From NCBI RefSeq assembly GCF_900087055.1, contig NZ_LT575468.1:2297773-2361772 (forward strand): 64,000 nucleotides of DNA, read 5' to 3'. This document shows positions 18,564 through 30,567 of the stretch, one piece after another. The DNA comes from Plesiomonas shigelloides. Lineage in GTDB: Bacteria; Pseudomonadota; Gammaproteobacteria; Enterobacterales; CAMTGL01. Each line of letters begins with the position of its first letter. The first letter of the stretch is position 1. The notes beneath the pieces were generated by a model. It worked only from the letters and a program-made list of their open reading frames with translations. It was not told the DNA's origin and made no database searches. The position numbers were made by a program, and so were the translations under genes.

Positions 18564-19298
18564 TCAGCTCGCCAGTGGCCGTAAATGACGCTGCCAATGA
18601 TCTTCCCAACGCCGAAATCCCCACACCAACAAAAATGTCAGGCCAAGATATAACAACGCAGCGAAGCTAAACGCTTCAAACGGTGCATAAAACTGCGCAT
18701 ACACATCACGCGCCGCGCCGGTAATATCAATCACGGTCACCACACTTGCTAACGCCGTGGCATGCAGCATATAAATCACTTCATTGGCATAAGCCGGCAG
18801 TGCACGGCGAAACGCCGAGGGCAATATAATCCGCCGCGTCATCTGCCAAGGTGACATACCAAAGGCACGCGCCGCCTCACGCTCACCACGCGAAGTGGCT
18901 TGCATGGCGCCGCGCAAAATTTCGGTGGTATAGGCCGCGGTATTTAAACCAAAGGCCAGTAAACACGGATAAATCGGATCTTGCAGCCAACGCCACCAAA
19001 CCGTGTGCTGAATACCCTCAATCATGGTCAGGCCGTAGTAAACCAAATACAGCTGCACCAGTAATGGCGTACCGCGAAACAGATAGGTAAACATCCAGAC
19101 CAATGATGAGGCGATGCGTGAACGGCTACAACGGATAATCGCCAGTGGAATGGCGAGTAACAACCCGACCCACACCGAGACAATCAGCAACTGCACCGTG
19201 GTGACAAATCCATCCCAATAATGCAGCAGCGTTTCTGACGTAAAAATTGTGTTGCCTTGCAACCACTGCTGTATCGTAAGCGACCATTTTTCCATCAT
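18564..19298 (-). CDS. Basic amino acid ABC importer permease (HisM-like)
   Basis: Inner-membrane permease of 244 residues, with about five transmembrane segments and the polar amino acid permease EAA loop (EREAARAFGMSPWQMTRRIILP near residue 150). The LFRGTPLLVQLYLVYYG segment is typical of HisM/OccM proteins. The start is ATG 19298 (MMEKWSL), with GGGAG at 6 nt; an earlier in-frame start at 19346 would overlap the previous gene. Last gene of the four-gene operon; it forms the channel with the 19324-20025 product. Confidence 0.88.
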   Translation of the reverse strand: MMEKWSLTIQQWLQGNTIFTSETLLHYWDGFVTTVQLLIVSVWVGLLLAIPLAIIRCSRSRIASSLVWMFTYLFRGTPLLVQLYLVYYGLTMIEGIQHTVWWRWLQDPIYPCLLAFGLNTAAYTTEILRGAMQATSRGEREAARAFGMSPWQMTRRIILPSAFRRALPAYANEVIYMLHATALASVVTVIDITGAARDVYAQFYAPFEAFSFAALLYLGLTFLLVWGFRRWEDHWQRHLRPLAS

Positions 19299-19323
19299 GA
19301 CTGACTCCCGCGCTACTCTCGCA

Positions 19324-20025
19324 CTACTCTCGAACAACGCCAGCACTGTAATAGCGCATCAGATAATACAAGCCGATTTCCGAGACGGTGGTCAGCGCCA
19401 GATACACCAAGATCACCGGAATGAAAAAAGTAAACGGCTCATGCACCGCGCCTGCCGCTTCTTTAGCCAGTTTCACCATATCCGTCAAACCAATCACTGA
19501 CGCCAGCGCGGTGGTCTTGATTAGCACCTGCCAGTTATTGCCGATTCCCGGTAGTGCATGGCGCATCATTTGTGGGAACAATACGCGGCGAAACACCTGT
19601 CCACCACTCATGCCAAAGGCCCGCGCAGCTTCTAGCTGTCCGCGCTCAACAGCCAAGAACGCCCCGCGAAACGTCTCCCCCATGTAGGCACCGAAAATAA
19701 AACCGATGGTCATCACCGCAGCCGTAAACTCATCAATATTGACGTACCACTCCACGTCATACTGCGCATACAACCAATCACCGATGCTGTTGGCGATAAT
19801 CTGGATCCCGAAAAAAATCAGCAACATCAGCACCAGATCCGGCACGCCACGGATTACCGTGGTATAGAGCTGGCCTAGCCAACGCCAACCGCGCTGCCTC
19901 GAGAGTTTCGCGCTGGCCGTCAGCAAACCAAGTAACAGTGCAATCACTAAGGAAAGGAACGCTAACTCAAGCGTCAGCCAGGCACCGGCGAAGATAGACG
20001 GCCCGTAGCCGTGGAGATCCAACAT
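19324..20025 (-). CDS. Basic amino acid ABC importer permease (HisQ-like)
   Basis: Permease of 233 residues. It starts MLDLHGYGPSIFAGAWLTLEL, as HisQ/ArtQ/OccQ proteins do, and has VIRGVPDLVLMLLIFFG and the EAA loop QLEAARAFGMSGGQVFRRVLFPQMMRHALPG (residues about 132-162). It follows the binding-protein gene after a gap with a GC-rich hairpin, and precedes the second permease by 25 nt. Confidence 0.88.
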   Translation of the reverse strand: MLDLHGYGPSIFAGAWLTLELAFLSLVIALLLGLLTASAKLSRQRGWRWLGQLYTTVIRGVPDLVLMLLIFFGIQIIANSIGDWLYAQYDVEWYVNIDEFTAAVMTIGFIFGAYMGETFRGAFLAVERGQLEAARAFGMSGGQVFRRVLFPQMMRHALPGIGNNWQVLIKTTALASVIGLTDMVKLAKEAAGAVHEPFTFFIPVILVYLALTTVSEIGLYYLMRYYSAGVVRE

Positions 20026-20059
20026 ACTGCGTCTCCCTGTCCTGACGGACGACGTGGAA

Positions 20060-20080
20060 AGCCGGGCATCCCGCCCGGCT
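20060..20080 (-). other. Intra-operon GC-rich hairpin
   Basis: AGCCGGGC and GCCCGGCT form a perfect 8-bp stem around a 5-nt loop, 57 nt beyond the binding-protein stop and before the permease genes, with no U-run. Such hairpins commonly stabilise the upstream, highly expressed binding-protein mRNA. Function inferred. Confidence 0.6.
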
Positions 20081-20136
20081 TACGTGGTGTATTACATGAG
20101 ATACATTTACGTGAAATACTTAACCGCTACCGCGCG

Positions 20137-20931
20137 TTATTTTTTGACGCTGTAATCAAAGTATTGCTTCATGATCTTGTCGTAGGTGCCGTTATCTTTA
20201 ACCGCTTGCAAAGCTTGGTTAAATTTCTCGCGCAACTCGTTATCGTTTTTACGAAACGCCGCGCCTACTCCGTCACCTAGCTGCTGTTTTTCGCCAACTT
20301 GCGCATACTGATCGCCGTCAGCGGTTTTCAGCAACGTACTTTCCCCCACCGGGAAATCGAGCAGCACGACATCCAAGCGTCCGCCTTTGAGATCCATAAC
20401 CACTTCGTCACCGGTGTTATAACGGACAATTTGCGCAGTTTTGCCAAATTGTTTGGTCGCCGCGCCGTCTTGAATGGTTCCGCGCTGTACACCAATGCGT
20501 TTGCCAGCCAGCGTATCTGGCTTAGCAGGATCAATCGATGAGCCTTTCGCCGCAAACCAAGCGCTTGGGGTGTTGTAATACGGCTCAGAGAACGCCACTT
20601 TGGCTTTGCGCTCTTCGTTGATCGACATGGATGAGAAAATCACATCGTATTTACGCGCCAGCAGACCGGGGATAATGCCATCCCACGCTTGCACCACCCA
20701 CTCACACTTGAGATTGGCTTGCTCACATACCGCATTGCCTAAATCAATTTCAAAACCGGTCAGAGTGCCATCCGGCTTTTTATATTCAAAAGGCTCATAC
20801 GGTACGTCCACCGCAATGCGCACGTCTTTCCAGTCTTTAGCCAGCGCCGCACCGCTGCTCATTGTGGCGGCGATCGCCAGCGCCATTACCAACCCTTTGG
20901 ATTGTCGAGTATTGTTATTCAGCCATGCCAT
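20137..20931 (-). CDS. Periplasmic lysine/arginine/ornithine or histidine-binding protein
   Basis: Solute-binding protein of 264 residues (SBP family 3, HisJ/ArgT/AotJ type). A signal peptide of about 31 residues ends at ALAKDWKD. The mature part has the family signature FEIDLGNAVCEQANLKCEWV near residue 68, YDVIFSSMSINEERK, and GDEVVMDLKGGRLDVVLLD. Cationic amino acid specificity fits the family and the HisP/Q/M-like partners, but which of Lys, Arg, Orn or His is preferred cannot be told from sequence. Confidence 0.88.
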   Translation of the reverse strand: MAWLNNNTRQSKGLVMALAIAATMSSGAALAKDWKDVRIAVDVPYEPFEYKKPDGTLTGFEIDLGNAVCEQANLKCEWVVQAWDGIIPGLLARKYDVIFSSMSINEERKAKVAFSEPYYNTPSAWFAAKGSSIDPAKPDTLAGKRIGVQRGTIQDGAATKQFGKTAQIVRYNTGDEVVMDLKGGRLDVVLLDFPVGESTLLKTADGDQYAQVGEKQQLGDGVGAAFRKNDNELREKFNQALQAVKDNGTYDKIMKQYFDYSVKK

Positions 20932-21012
20932 CGTGCGTCTCCTTCCCCTTACTCGCGCGGTTTACGCCATACATAAATAGGTAAAACACAGCGCATCGGT
21001 GTCATACATGTC

Positions 21013-21040
21013 AGACGCGTCTTATGCTGCCAACGCGTCT
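21013..21040. other. Inverted repeat between ATPase and binding-protein genes
   Basis: AGACGCGT and ACGCGTCT are perfect 8-nt arms 12 nt apart in the 160-nt gap between the ATPase stop and the binding-protein start. It could be an operator or an mRNA hairpin. On the plus strand a T-run follows, but no plus-strand gene ends here. Confidence 0.4.
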
Positions 21041-21095
21041 GCTGGTTTTTTGTGTTGCGGATATTTCCTGCGCGCCGTTGTTCTTCGTTCTTGAA

Positions 21096-21866
21096 TCAAT
21101 ACTTAGGCGATAAGAAACGGCGCAGGCGCTCAGAGCGGGTCTGTAAAAAAACCTCTTCTGGCGTGCCTTGCTCTTCAATACGCCCTTGATGCAAAAAGAC
21201 CACCTGACTGGATACCTCACGCGCGAAAGCCATCTCGTGCGTAACCACCAGCATGGTGCGCCCCTCTTCGGCCAACGAACGCATCACACTGAGCACCTCC
21301 CCCACTAACTCAGGGTCTAATGCCGAGGTTGGCTCATCAAACAACAATACCGAAGGCTCCACCGCCAAGGCGCGAGCGATACCCGCACGCTGCTGTTGTC
21401 CACCCGATAAGTGGCCTGGGTAGTAATCGCGTCGCTCATACAGACCAACCCGCTGCAACAAGGCTTCAGCGCGGCTGATCGCCTCAGCTCGCGGAACCCC
21501 GAGCACATGCACCGGTGCTTCGATGATGTTTTGCAGCACGGTCATGTGCGACCACAGATTAAAACTCTGAAAAACCATGGCCAGTTTGGCGCGTAAACGC
21601 TGCACCTGTTTGTCATCGGCGGGGAGTCGTTCGCCTCGGCGATTGGTTCGCATGGCAATCAATTCACCGGCAATGCGCACCTCACCCGCTGAAGGAATTT
21701 CCAATAAGTTAATGCAGCGCAAAAACGTCGACTTGCCAGACCCCGATGAGCCGAGAATCGAAATCACATCGCCTTTGTGCGCCGTCAGACTGACTCCTGA
21801 CAACACCTGATTAGCGCCAAAAGATTTATATAAATCATCAACCTGTAAGGCCGGTACGTCAGACAT
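21096..21866 (-). CDS. Basic amino acid ABC importer ATPase (HisP-like)
   Basis: ABC ATPase of 256 residues (HisP is 257). Walker A is GSSGSGKST near residue 39, followed by the FLRCINLLE segment typical of HisP/ArtP. The Q-loop is [15 protein letters not shown], the signature LSGGQQQR and Walker [15 protein letters not shown], with switch His in [12 protein letters not shown]. The start is ATG 21866 ([17 protein letters not shown]), with AAGGA at 8 nt; two earlier in-frame ATGs are less well placed. First gene of the P-J-Q-M operon, divergent from nudG. No clear ArgR box was found upstream. Confidence 0.9.
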   Translation of the reverse strand: MSDVPALQVDDLYKSFGANQVLSGVSLTAHKGDVISILGSSGSGKSTFLRCINLLEIPSAGEVRIAGELIAMRTNRRGERLPADDKQVQRLRAKLAMVFQSFNLWSHMTVLQNIIEAPVHVLGVPRAEAISRAEALLQRVGLYERRDYYPGHLSGGQQQRAGIARALAVEPSVLLFDEPTSALDPELVGEVLSVMRSLAEEGRTMLVVTHEMAFAREVSSQVVFLHQGRIEEQGTPEEVFLQTRSERLRRFLSPKY

Positions 21867-22176
21867 CCGGAACATCCTTATCATTTACGGGCTTGCAGTG
21901 AATCCTAAGGTAACGGGGCGTCTCGCTTCCCGATACCATCGCTATTAAAACTACTGTATGTTTTATCGTTTGTTAATATCAGGTAAAACATTTGGGCTAT
22001 TTTGGCCGTCGAGTAACAGCATATTGCACTATTAAGCACGCACATCAGGCGTGGGTATTACTGCCCGCTCACCATTAATGTCGACTACGATTTAAGGATG
22101 GGAGGAAATTAAGATTTTCTGTCTTAATTTTATCTCTTACCATTACCGCCTCTTTCTGGAGATATAAGGCCGTACG

Positions 22177-22590
22177 GTGGAGAAAAAGATTATTGAAGTG
22201 GTCGCTGCCGCTATCATCGCTCAGAACCAAGTTCTGTTGGCACAGCGCGCTGCAAATGCCCAAGATGGCGGATTGTGGGAGCTACCCGGCGGTAAAGTTG
22301 AGGCAGGCGAAAGTCATCAGCAGGCGCTACGTCGTGAGCTGCAAGAAGAGTTGGCGTTAACCTGTGAAATTGGCGTATCACTGGGCTGCGCGGAGGTGGA
22401 AAAAGAGCACTGCATTATCCGCCTGCATGGCTATATCGCCACCTTACCAAGCGCTATTACTCCGGTATTGCATTGCCATGATGCGGCGCATTGGGTCAGC
22501 TACGCCGAATTAGCGGACTACGCCATGCCGGCAGCAGATATTCCGCTGGTGGCGGCACTGCGCCAGTATATGCAGGCGGATCCCCAATAA
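22177..22590 (+). CDS. nudG: NudG-like Nudix (d)CTP pyrophosphohydrolase
   Basis: Nudix hydrolase of 137 residues. The Nudix box reads GGKVEAGESHQQALRRELQEEL, starting near residue 38, with all family Glu residues in place. The flanking regions (IEVVAAAIIAQNQVLLAQR, APADIPLVAA-type C-terminus) resemble E. coli NudG, which cleaves pyrimidine nucleotides including oxidised or methylated dCTP, rather than MutT. The start is GTG 22177. Gene context (ynjH and topB next) also matches E. coli nudG. Confidence 0.85.
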   Translation: MEKKIIEVVAAAIIAQNQVLLAQRAANAQDGGLWELPGGKVEAGESHQQALRRELQEELALTCEIGVSLGCAEVEKEHCIIRLHGYIATLPSAITPVLHCHDAAHWVSYAELADYAMPAADIPLVAALRQYMQADPQ

Positions 22591-22618
22591 AGAACGAATA
22601 ATAATTCCAGCTGAAAAT

Positions 22619-22665
22619 AAACCAGCCTCGTAGTCGCCATTAACCACGAGGCTGGTTTGTTTTAG
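22619..22665 (+). terminator. Terminator of nudG
   Basis: A 13-bp stem (AAACCAGCCTCGT with ACGAGGCTGGTTT) with a 14-nt loop, then GTTTT. Confidence 0.75.
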
Positions 22666-22767
22666 CTGATGCTCTAATTTACTGGAGCACTAATGCACTG
22701 AGGCGATGCCGGCTCGCTGAAGCACGCAAAGCCAAAAGCCCAATGACCGCTTTTGATAAGCACATAA

Positions 22768-23262
22768 TTAGCGTGCTTTATTCCCCGTAAAAACCTGCCA
22801 TTCCAGTGGGCTGTTATTAAATTGTGGGTCTTGCGGGATGCAGCGCATCAAAATATTCCCCACCGATAACACCGCCCCTTGCGAGTAACGCTGATCGGCA
22901 TAGAAACAGGCTTGCCCTTGCATCAAGGCTCCGGCATCCACATCGACTTTCAGCCGAGTGTTGTCATTATTCCAGCTCGGTTGACCGGGTTTAGTCAACG
23001 AACCGGTACTGATCCCCGAGCTAGTGATGCCAGATGTACTGATAGTCGTACCGTCCGAGGAGATGGTGCTATTACCCGACGTGATAATCGTAGTACCCGA
23101 TGCGCCACTGCTAACCGACACGCCGCCATCGCTCAATGAACCGGTGCTGATCACCGTGCTCTCTGCATGTGCCGAAGCCAGCACACTGCCGCCTAGCATC
23201 AACGCTAAGGCCAATCCACGTGACAGCACGTTGTTTCGAGTATTGCTCTGCCGCATTGTCAT
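22768..23262 (-). CDS. ynjH: YnjH-like (DUF1496) secreted protein with Ser/Thr/Gly-rich insertion
   Basis: Exported protein of 164 residues; signal peptide of about 33 residues ending in SAHA. The C-terminal half (ACFYADQRYSQGAVLSVGNILMRC, then PLEWQVF) is the DUF1496 domain of E. coli YnjH, with two cysteines that may form a disulphide. Between them, residues 34-90 are almost only Ser, Thr, Gly and Ile with recurring STGSL and SGT units, which E. coli YnjH (90 residues) lacks. Start ATG 23262 has AAGGAG at 6 nt. Located after topB in the same direction. Function unknown. Confidence 0.8.
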   Translation of the reverse strand: MTMRQSNTRNNVLSRGLALALMLGGSVLASAHAESTVISTGSLSDGGVSVSSGASGTTIITSGNSTISSDGTTISTSGITSSGISTGSLTKPGQPSWNNDNTRLKVDVDAGALMQGQACFYADQRYSQGAVLSVGNILMRCIPQDPQFNNSPLEWQVFTGNKAR

Positions 23263-23315
23263 TCCTAACTCCTTAACGGTTGCTGGCCGACTGAGAATAT
23301 CGCGCCAACAGCGTG

Positions 23316-25367
23316 TTATTGTTTGGGCTCCCGACGCTTACGAGGACGCTTAACGCTCTCTTTTTTCGCTGCGGCGCTCGTTATCGCCTTATCACTCTTA
23401 TCGGTATCGGCCGCCGAGGCAGAATGTTGACTCGTACTCGTGCGACTGGTGCGCCGACTAGCGGTGGTCTGGCGTTTCCCGGCCGATGACGCTGCAGACA
23501 CCGAGGCCAAGACCCGCATCGCTGCCGGTGGAGAGGCATGACGCACCTGTTCAATCATGGCATACAGTTGCTGCTCAAGTGGCTGCATAAAATCGCTGTA
23601 GCGGCACTGTTTCTCACTGATGGCAGTGAGCTTCGATTCCCAGTGCGCCGTCATATCTGGCCGCGTGGCAACATCCGGTAGACTGTGGATCAGCGCCCGT
23701 CCGGCAGGGGTGGAGTTGATCACCCGCCCTTTTTTATGCAGAAACTGACGCTTAAACAGCAGCTCGATGATCCCTGCGCGGGTCGCTTCCGTACCCAAGC
23801 CATCGGTAGCGCGCAGCACTTTTTTCAGCTCTTTATCCTGCACAAAACGGGCAATCCCGGTCATGGCCGAGAGCAAGGTAGCATCGGTAAACGGACGCGG
23901 CGGCTGCGTTTCTTTGCTCAGCACTTCACCACGCTGACACAGTAGCTCATCGTTTTTGCTCACCTGCGGCAATGGCGCGCTGCTCTCTTCATCTCCGTCG
24001 TCATCTTGCTTGCCAATCAAGGTCTTCCAACCAGCAATTTGCAAGTTACGCGCCTGCGCTTGAAAGCGGCCGCCATCAATCAATAACCGGATCCGGCATT
24101 TGCGATATTCTGCATCGGCGCAAAACTGCATGAGATACTGACGTGCCACCAGCGTGTAGATTTTATGCTCATCCGAGCTTAAGGACGCCGGTTTGTTACG
24201 CGAAGTCGGGATAATCGCATGGTGCGCATCCACTTTGCTGTCATCCCAGCAACGCCCTCGGCGCGATGGGTCAAAACCGGCGCCATCGATTTTCAGACTT
24301 GGCGCATGCACTTCCATCGCCCCCAATACGCTATGCCGATCGGCAAAATGCTCGGTCGGTAAGTGGCGGCTATCAGAACGTGGATAGGTGATCAGTTTGT
24401 GGGTTTCATACAGTTTTTGGCAGACATCCAGCACCTGCTGGGCGCTCATGCCAAACGCTTTGGCCGCATCAATCTGCAACGCCGACAATGAGTATGGTAA
24501 CGGCGGCAGCTCTTTTTCCCGCTTGTCTTCATACTCATCCACAATCGCCGGTTGGCCACTAATTTTCTGCGCCACATGCTCAGCCAATTTCTGGCTGATG
24601 ATCCGGCCGTCTTCATCTTGATACGGCTCAGTGGCTTCACTAGGCTGCCACTGCGCGGTAAAAGTTTCCTCGGCCGGCGTAATAATGTGCGCCCGCACTT
24701 CATAGTACGGACGCGGGACAAAATGCTCTATCTCTTCATCACGGCGCACCACCAAGCCTAAGATGGGGGTTTGCACTCGACCAACCGACAACACGCCTTG
24801 GTAACCGGCGCGCTGGCCCAGCAGGGTATAGGCGCGGGTCATGTTCATGCCGTACAGCCAATCGGCCCGCGCGCGTGCCAGTGCGGAAACGCACAGCGGA
24901 ATAAACTCGCGGTTAGAGCGCAAACGGCCAATCGCACGCGTCACGGCCGACGGGTTGAGGTCGTTAATCAAGCAGCGTTGGATGCGCTGCATCTGCTCTT
25001 GCGGCAACGCCAGATATTCCAGCACCTCATCCACCAGTAGTTGCCCTTCGCGGTCCGGGTCACCAGCATGCACGATATCACTGGCCTTTTTGACCAGAGC
25101 CTTAAGCACATTGAGCTGCTTGCGCGACGAGGCTTTCGGCAACAGTTGCCATTTTTGCGGCACAATCGGCAGATGCGCCAGATTCCAGCGCGCGTACTGC
25201 TCGCCATAGGCATCTGGCGGAGCTTGCTCCAGCAGGTGACCGATACACCAGCTGACCACATTGCCCTCGCCGCACTCAATGTAACCATCCTGCTTACGGT
25301 GCGGCTTGGGCAGCACATCCGCAATTGCCCGACCGAGACTCGGTTTCTCTGCAATGAAAAGACGCAT
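23316..25367 (-). CDS. topB: DNA topoisomerase III
   Basis: Type IA topoisomerase of 683 residues; decatenates and resolves replication intermediates. The TOPRIM domain begins [15 protein letters not shown] with the [17 protein letters not shown] acidic triad near residue 103. The active-site Tyr is in [12 protein letters not shown] near residue 330. Its extended basic C-terminus (from about residue 610, rich in Ser, Thr, Lys, Arg) replaces zinc fingers, as in TopB. It follows mnmH by 34 nt and selD-mnmH-topB-ynjH look co-directional and linked. Confidence 0.96.
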   Translation of the reverse strand: MRLFIAEKPSLGRAIADVLPKPHRKQDGYIECGEGNVVSWCIGHLLEQAPPDAYGEQYARWNLAHLPIVPQKWQLLPKASSRKQLNVLKALVKKASDIVHAGDPDREGQLLVDEVLEYLALPQEQMQRIQRCLINDLNPSAVTRAIGRLRSNREFIPLCVSALARARADWLYGMNMTRAYTLLGQRAGYQGVLSVGRVQTPILGLVVRRDEEIEHFVPRPYYEVRAHIITPAEETFTAQWQPSEATEPYQDEDGRIISQKLAEHVAQKISGQPAIVDEYEDKREKELPPLPYSLSALQIDAAKAFGMSAQQVLDVCQKLYETHKLITYPRSDSRHLPTEHFADRHSVLGAMEVHAPSLKIDGAGFDPSRRGRCWDDSKVDAHHAIIPTSRNKPASLSSDEHKIYTLVARQYLMQFCADAEYRKCRIRLLIDGGRFQAQARNLQIAGWKTLIGKQDDDGDEESSAPLPQVSKNDELLCQRGEVLSKETQPPRPFTDATLLSAMTGIARFVQDKELKKVLRATDGLGTEATRAGIIELLFKRQFLHKKGRVINSTPAGRALIHSLPDVATRPDMTAHWESKLTAISEKQCRYSDFMQPLEQQLYAMIEQVRHASPPAAMRVLASVSAASSAGKRQTTASRRTSRTSTSQHSASAADTDKSDKAITSAAAKKESVKRPRKRREPKQ

Positions 25368-25401
25368 TCACTTCCTTATCGGTATCGGTGTACAAGGCCG
25401 C

Positions 25402-26505
25402 TTACGGAGCGGTATTACTGCGCAGGAAATCTTCTACTTCCTGATAGGTGCCGGTAAAACCGATCCGATCGGCTTTTTTCGACAACTGATACTGGTACAT
25501 CGGATCGTAATATTCCACCAGCAGAGGCTCCAGCCAACGCAAGTGAACATCGGCGGACTGCCCTTGCTGATGCTCGACCAGCGCCGATTCCAGCAACTCG
25601 GTGATCTCTTGGAAACGAGTCATGCCCAGACGTTTACGAATGCCAAACAGACCATGGCGCAAGTAATCGGCAAACTGCATCCAGCCGTGTTGTTCGCCGT
25701 AGACTTTACAAAAACCGTCCAGCATGAAATCGACATACTCTTCGCGCAGACGAATCAAACGCACATCCACCGGATCGTGAATAACCGCAATCTTGGCTTC
25801 GGTCATCGACTGATACAGCTCCAGCGGCACATGCGCCGAGCCGATAATACGGCCTTCGTCTTCCAGCACCAGCGAGCCCAGACCGCGATCCAGACACTTG
25901 AGCAGATCCACCGCCAACTGGTTTTCAAAACCAATTTGCGTGGCTTGCTCGGCCACCATACGACCAAACGACGAACCACGATGGCGTGCCGCCCCTTCCA
26001 AATCCACGCCGTTTGGCAGCGCCTTGATCAGTCGGGTTTTACCGCTACCGGTATTACCGCCAATCAGCATCATCGGCAGCTTAGCGGCTTCCACGGTTTG
26101 CTCCATCAGAAAGCGGCGCAGCGCCTTGTAACCCCCTTCAATCAGCGGGTAGTCAACGCCGGCTTCTTTGAGCCACGCTTGGGTGATATGCGAACGCTGG
26201 CCGCCACGGAAACAGTACATGTAACCGGTCGGGTGGGTATGGCAAAACGCCGTCCACGCCGCCAGACGTGCGGCTTTCACATCATCGCGAACCAGCTTGT
26301 GACCTAGGCGCAGGGCCTCATCCGGCCCCTCTTCTTTATAACAAATCCCGACCGCTTCACGTTCGCGATCGTTCATCAGCGGCAAATTGACCGAAGTCGG
26401 AAATGCCCCTTGCAAATACTCTACCGGAGCCCGCACATCCATCAGCGGGGTATCGGCTAAAAACAGCGCGCGAAAATCCACTTCGGCTGCATTTAACCGC
26501 GGCAT
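25402..26505 (-). CDS. mnmH: tRNA 2-selenouridine synthase
   Basis: SelU/YbbB/MnmH, 367 residues, replaces sulfur by selenium in 2-thiouridine at the wobble position of tRNA-Lys, -Glu and -Gln, using selenophosphate. The N-terminal rhodanese domain has the catalytic Cys in [10 protein letters not shown] near residue 97. The C-terminal part has a P-loop GGNTGSGKT near residue 148. Its start overlaps the end of selD by 13 nt, indicating translational coupling with the enzyme that makes its donor. Confidence 0.96.
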   Translation of the reverse strand: MPRLNAAEVDFRALFLADTPLMDVRAPVEYLQGAFPTSVNLPLMNDREREAVGICYKEEGPDEALRLGHKLVRDDVKAARLAAWTAFCHTHPTGYMYCFRGGQRSHITQAWLKEAGVDYPLIEGGYKALRRFLMEQTVEAAKLPMMLIGGNTGSGKTRLIKALPNGVDLEGAARHRGSSFGRMVAEQATQIGFENQLAVDLLKCLDRGLGSLVLEDEGRIIGSAHVPLELYQSMTEAKIAVIHDPVDVRLIRLREEYVDFMLDGFCKVYGEQHGWMQFADYLRHGLFGIRKRLGMTRFQEITELLESALVEHQQGQSADVHLRWLEPLLVEYYDPMYQYQLSKKADRIGFTGTYQEVEDFLRSNTAP

Positions 26506-27539
26506 GACGTGACCTCAATCAGATGTTCACCTTGACCCGCATGCACTTCACCGATCGCACTCAGCGTCAGGTTATGTTGCGCAGCCACTTTCTGTACCGC
26601 TTCCACCGCATCTGGGCGCACCGCCAGCAGCAAACCACCGGAGGTTTGTGGATCGCACAGCAAGCTGCGCTGCATATCGGTCATCGGGGCAATCAGATGG
26701 CCATAGCTGTCAAAGTTGCGGGTTGTACCGCCCGGTACACAACCGGCAGTTATGTACTCTTCTACTGCATCCAGCTTAGGTACGGCATCAAACCATACGG
26801 TCGCTTGCAGGCCAGAGCCTTGGCAGATTTCGCTTAAATGACCCAACAGACCGAAACCGGTGACGTCGGTCATCGCGGTAACGCCATCAATGTGCGCAAA
26901 ATCAGCGCCCGGCTTGTTCATCTGGCACATGGTTTCAGTGGCCAAACCCACATGCTCAGGACGCAGCAGACCTTTTTTCTCTGCGGTCGTCAGCACGCCG
27001 ATGCCCAGCGGTTTAGTTAAGAACAGCTGGCAACCGGCTTCTGCGGCGGAGTTTTTCTTCACCAGCGCCGTATCAACCATACCGGTCACCGCCAGACCAA
27101 AAATGGGCTCTGGCGCATCGATAGAGTGACCACCGGCCAAGGCAATACCTGCCTGTTGGCAAGCATGACGACCACCGTCGATCACTTTCTGCGCGACTTC
27201 CGCCGGCAGTTTGGCAATTGGCCAGCCAAGAATGGCGATAGCCATGATCGGCTTACCGCCCATGGCATACACGTCACTGATGGCGTTAGTGGCAGCAATG
27301 CGGCCAAAATCAAACGGATCATCGACAATCGGCATGAAAAAGTCAGTGGTACTGATAATGCCGACCCCATTACCGATGTCATACACGGCGGCATCGTCTT
27401 TGGTTTCGTTACCGACCAGCAGATTAGGGTCAGTGAATTTTTGCAGTTCCGAGTGCAAGATGGTATCCAGCACTTTAGGCGAGATTTTACACCCACAGCC
27501 CGCGCCGTGGCTGTACTGGGTTAAACGGATTTTTTCCAT
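26493..27539 (-). CDS. selD: Selenide, water dikinase (selenophosphate synthase)
   Basis: Makes selenophosphate from selenide and ATP, 348 residues. The N-terminal Gly-rich loop carries the catalytic Cys17 in [13 protein letters not shown], so this is the Cys form and needs no SECIS. The AIRS-fold nucleotide motifs include [23 protein letters not shown], and [18 protein letters not shown]. It forms an operon with mnmH. No selA or selB is in the window, so only the selenouridine branch is shown here. Confidence 0.97.
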   Translation of the reverse strand: MEKIRLTQYSHGAGCGCKISPKVLDTILHSELQKFTDPNLLVGNETKDDAAVYDIGNGVGIISTTDFFMPIVDDPFDFGRIAATNAISDVYAMGGKPIMAIAILGWPIAKLPAEVAQKVIDGGRHACQQAGIALAGGHSIDAPEPIFGLAVTGMVDTALVKKNSAAEAGCQLFLTKPLGIGVLTTAEKKGLLRPEHVGLATETMCQMNKPGADFAHIDGVTAMTDVTGFGLLGHLSEICQGSGLQATVWFDAVPKLDAVEEYITAGCVPGGTTRNFDSYGHLIAPMTDMQRSLLCDPQTSGGLLLAVRPDAVEAVQKVAAQHNLTLSAIGEVHAGQGEHLIEVTSCRG

Positions 27540-27644
27540 GGGAAAGGCGTCCTATCACCAAAAAGACCAATAATGACAGGCGTGTGCAAACACGCAATGC
27601 GCCCATTATAAGCGCGCACCGCGTCAGATGCTCAAAAATGATGA

Positions 27645-28193
27645 CTAGAATTGTCTGATAAACGGGCTAATGTCTGGTGATTTGACCTTTTGCGGGGCAA
27701 TCAGCGGAGTACCGAGATACAAAAAACCGACAATTTCGTCCTGCTCGCGGCAATCAAACGCCGCTTTAATGCGAGCATCTTCACACCACTTGCCGCTCCG
27801 CCAGATCCCACCAAAACCTTGCGCAAAGGCGGCCATCTGCATCGCTTGTACCGCGCAACCAGCTGATAAAACCTGCTCCCAATGCGGCACTTTATGGTGT
27901 TCGGTACAGTGGGCGACCACGGCAATAATCAGCGGCGCGCGAAACGGCGCATTACGCGATTTATCGATCACCTCGGCAGGCTCGCCATCTTCTTGCGCTA
28001 TCTGTACCAATAAATCACTGAACCGCTGCAATCCCGCATCTTGAATCAGGGTAAAACGCCACGGCTGCAATGCGCCATGATCCGGCGCGCGCATACCGGC
28101 GCGAATAATATTCTCCAGCGCTTCCCCCGACGGTGCCGGCGCTTGCAGGCGTGATGAAGAACGACGGTTAAGCAGCAAATCCAGAGCCAGCAT
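27645..28193 (-). CDS. ydjA: YdjA-type nitroreductase-family protein
   Basis: Small FMN-dependent oxidoreductase of 182 residues, matching the minimal nitroreductase fold of E. coli YdjA (183). Features are the N-terminal [10 protein letters not shown] (FMN phosphate-binding Arg/Ser), [12 protein letters not shown], and the C-terminal [11 protein letters not shown]. Physiological substrate unknown. It stands between selD and fadH; in E. coli ydjA lies between selD and sppA. Confidence 0.9.
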   Translation of the reverse strand: MLALDLLLNRRSSSRLQAPAPSGEALENIIRAGMRAPDHGALQPWRFTLIQDAGLQRFSDLLVQIAQEDGEPAEVIDKSRNAPFRAPLIIAVVAHCTEHHKVPHWEQVLSAGCAVQAMQMAAFAQGFGGIWRSGKWCEDARIKAAFDCREQDEIVGFLYLGTPLIAPQKVKSPDISPFIRQF

Positions 28194-28349
28194 AGAATAC
28201 TCCCTGCTTCAAAAATGAAAGCGATACATGCTTGATGATAATGATTCGCAGCTTAACACGAATAACCACCAGTACGAATAGTTCTTACTAGCATCAGCCA
28301 GCGTCATTTTTACCGCGCCAGCACCCTATCGCCACCGCTGTCCGAACCG

Positions 28350-30383
<2,034 letters not shown>

Positions 30384-30384
30384 T

Positions 30385-30401
30385 CATGGTCTGACCAGTC
30401 T
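30385..30401. promoter_or_regulatory. Candidate FadR operator upstream of fadH
   Basis: TGGTCTGACCAGT at 30388-30400 matches the core of the FadR consensus AACTGGTCNGACCAGTT; 12 of the 16 defined positions agree. It lies 20-36 nt before the fadH start. fadR itself is in this window (42582-43301). Operator role inferred. Confidence 0.65.
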
Positions 30402-30429
30402 ACGAAAGGCAATGAATAACGGCAAACAT

Positions 30430-30452
30430 TTTGTTTACATTCGTTAAACAAA
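30430..30452. promoter_or_regulatory. Inverted repeat between fadH and sppA
   Basis: Arms TTTGTTTA and TAAACAAA, 7 nt apart, in the divergent fadH/sppA region. A possible operator of an unidentified regulator. ArcA was considered, because of the TGTTTA/CGTTAA direct repeat, but the spacing (10) is off by one. Confidence 0.35.
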
Positions 30453-30567
30453 TCACTGTATGACTATGCTTACTTAAAACGTGAGCACTGCCGTGTCAGC
30501 TGATCTTTACGTGAGAAAGCGATAGGATAGCCACTTCATACCTCATGTTAACCCTGATGGAGACTCC

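Noticed and set aside
25306-26307. 333-codon plus-strand frame over mnmH
   Set aside because: Antisense shadow of mnmH, which is a well-recognised gene with conserved motifs on the minus strand.
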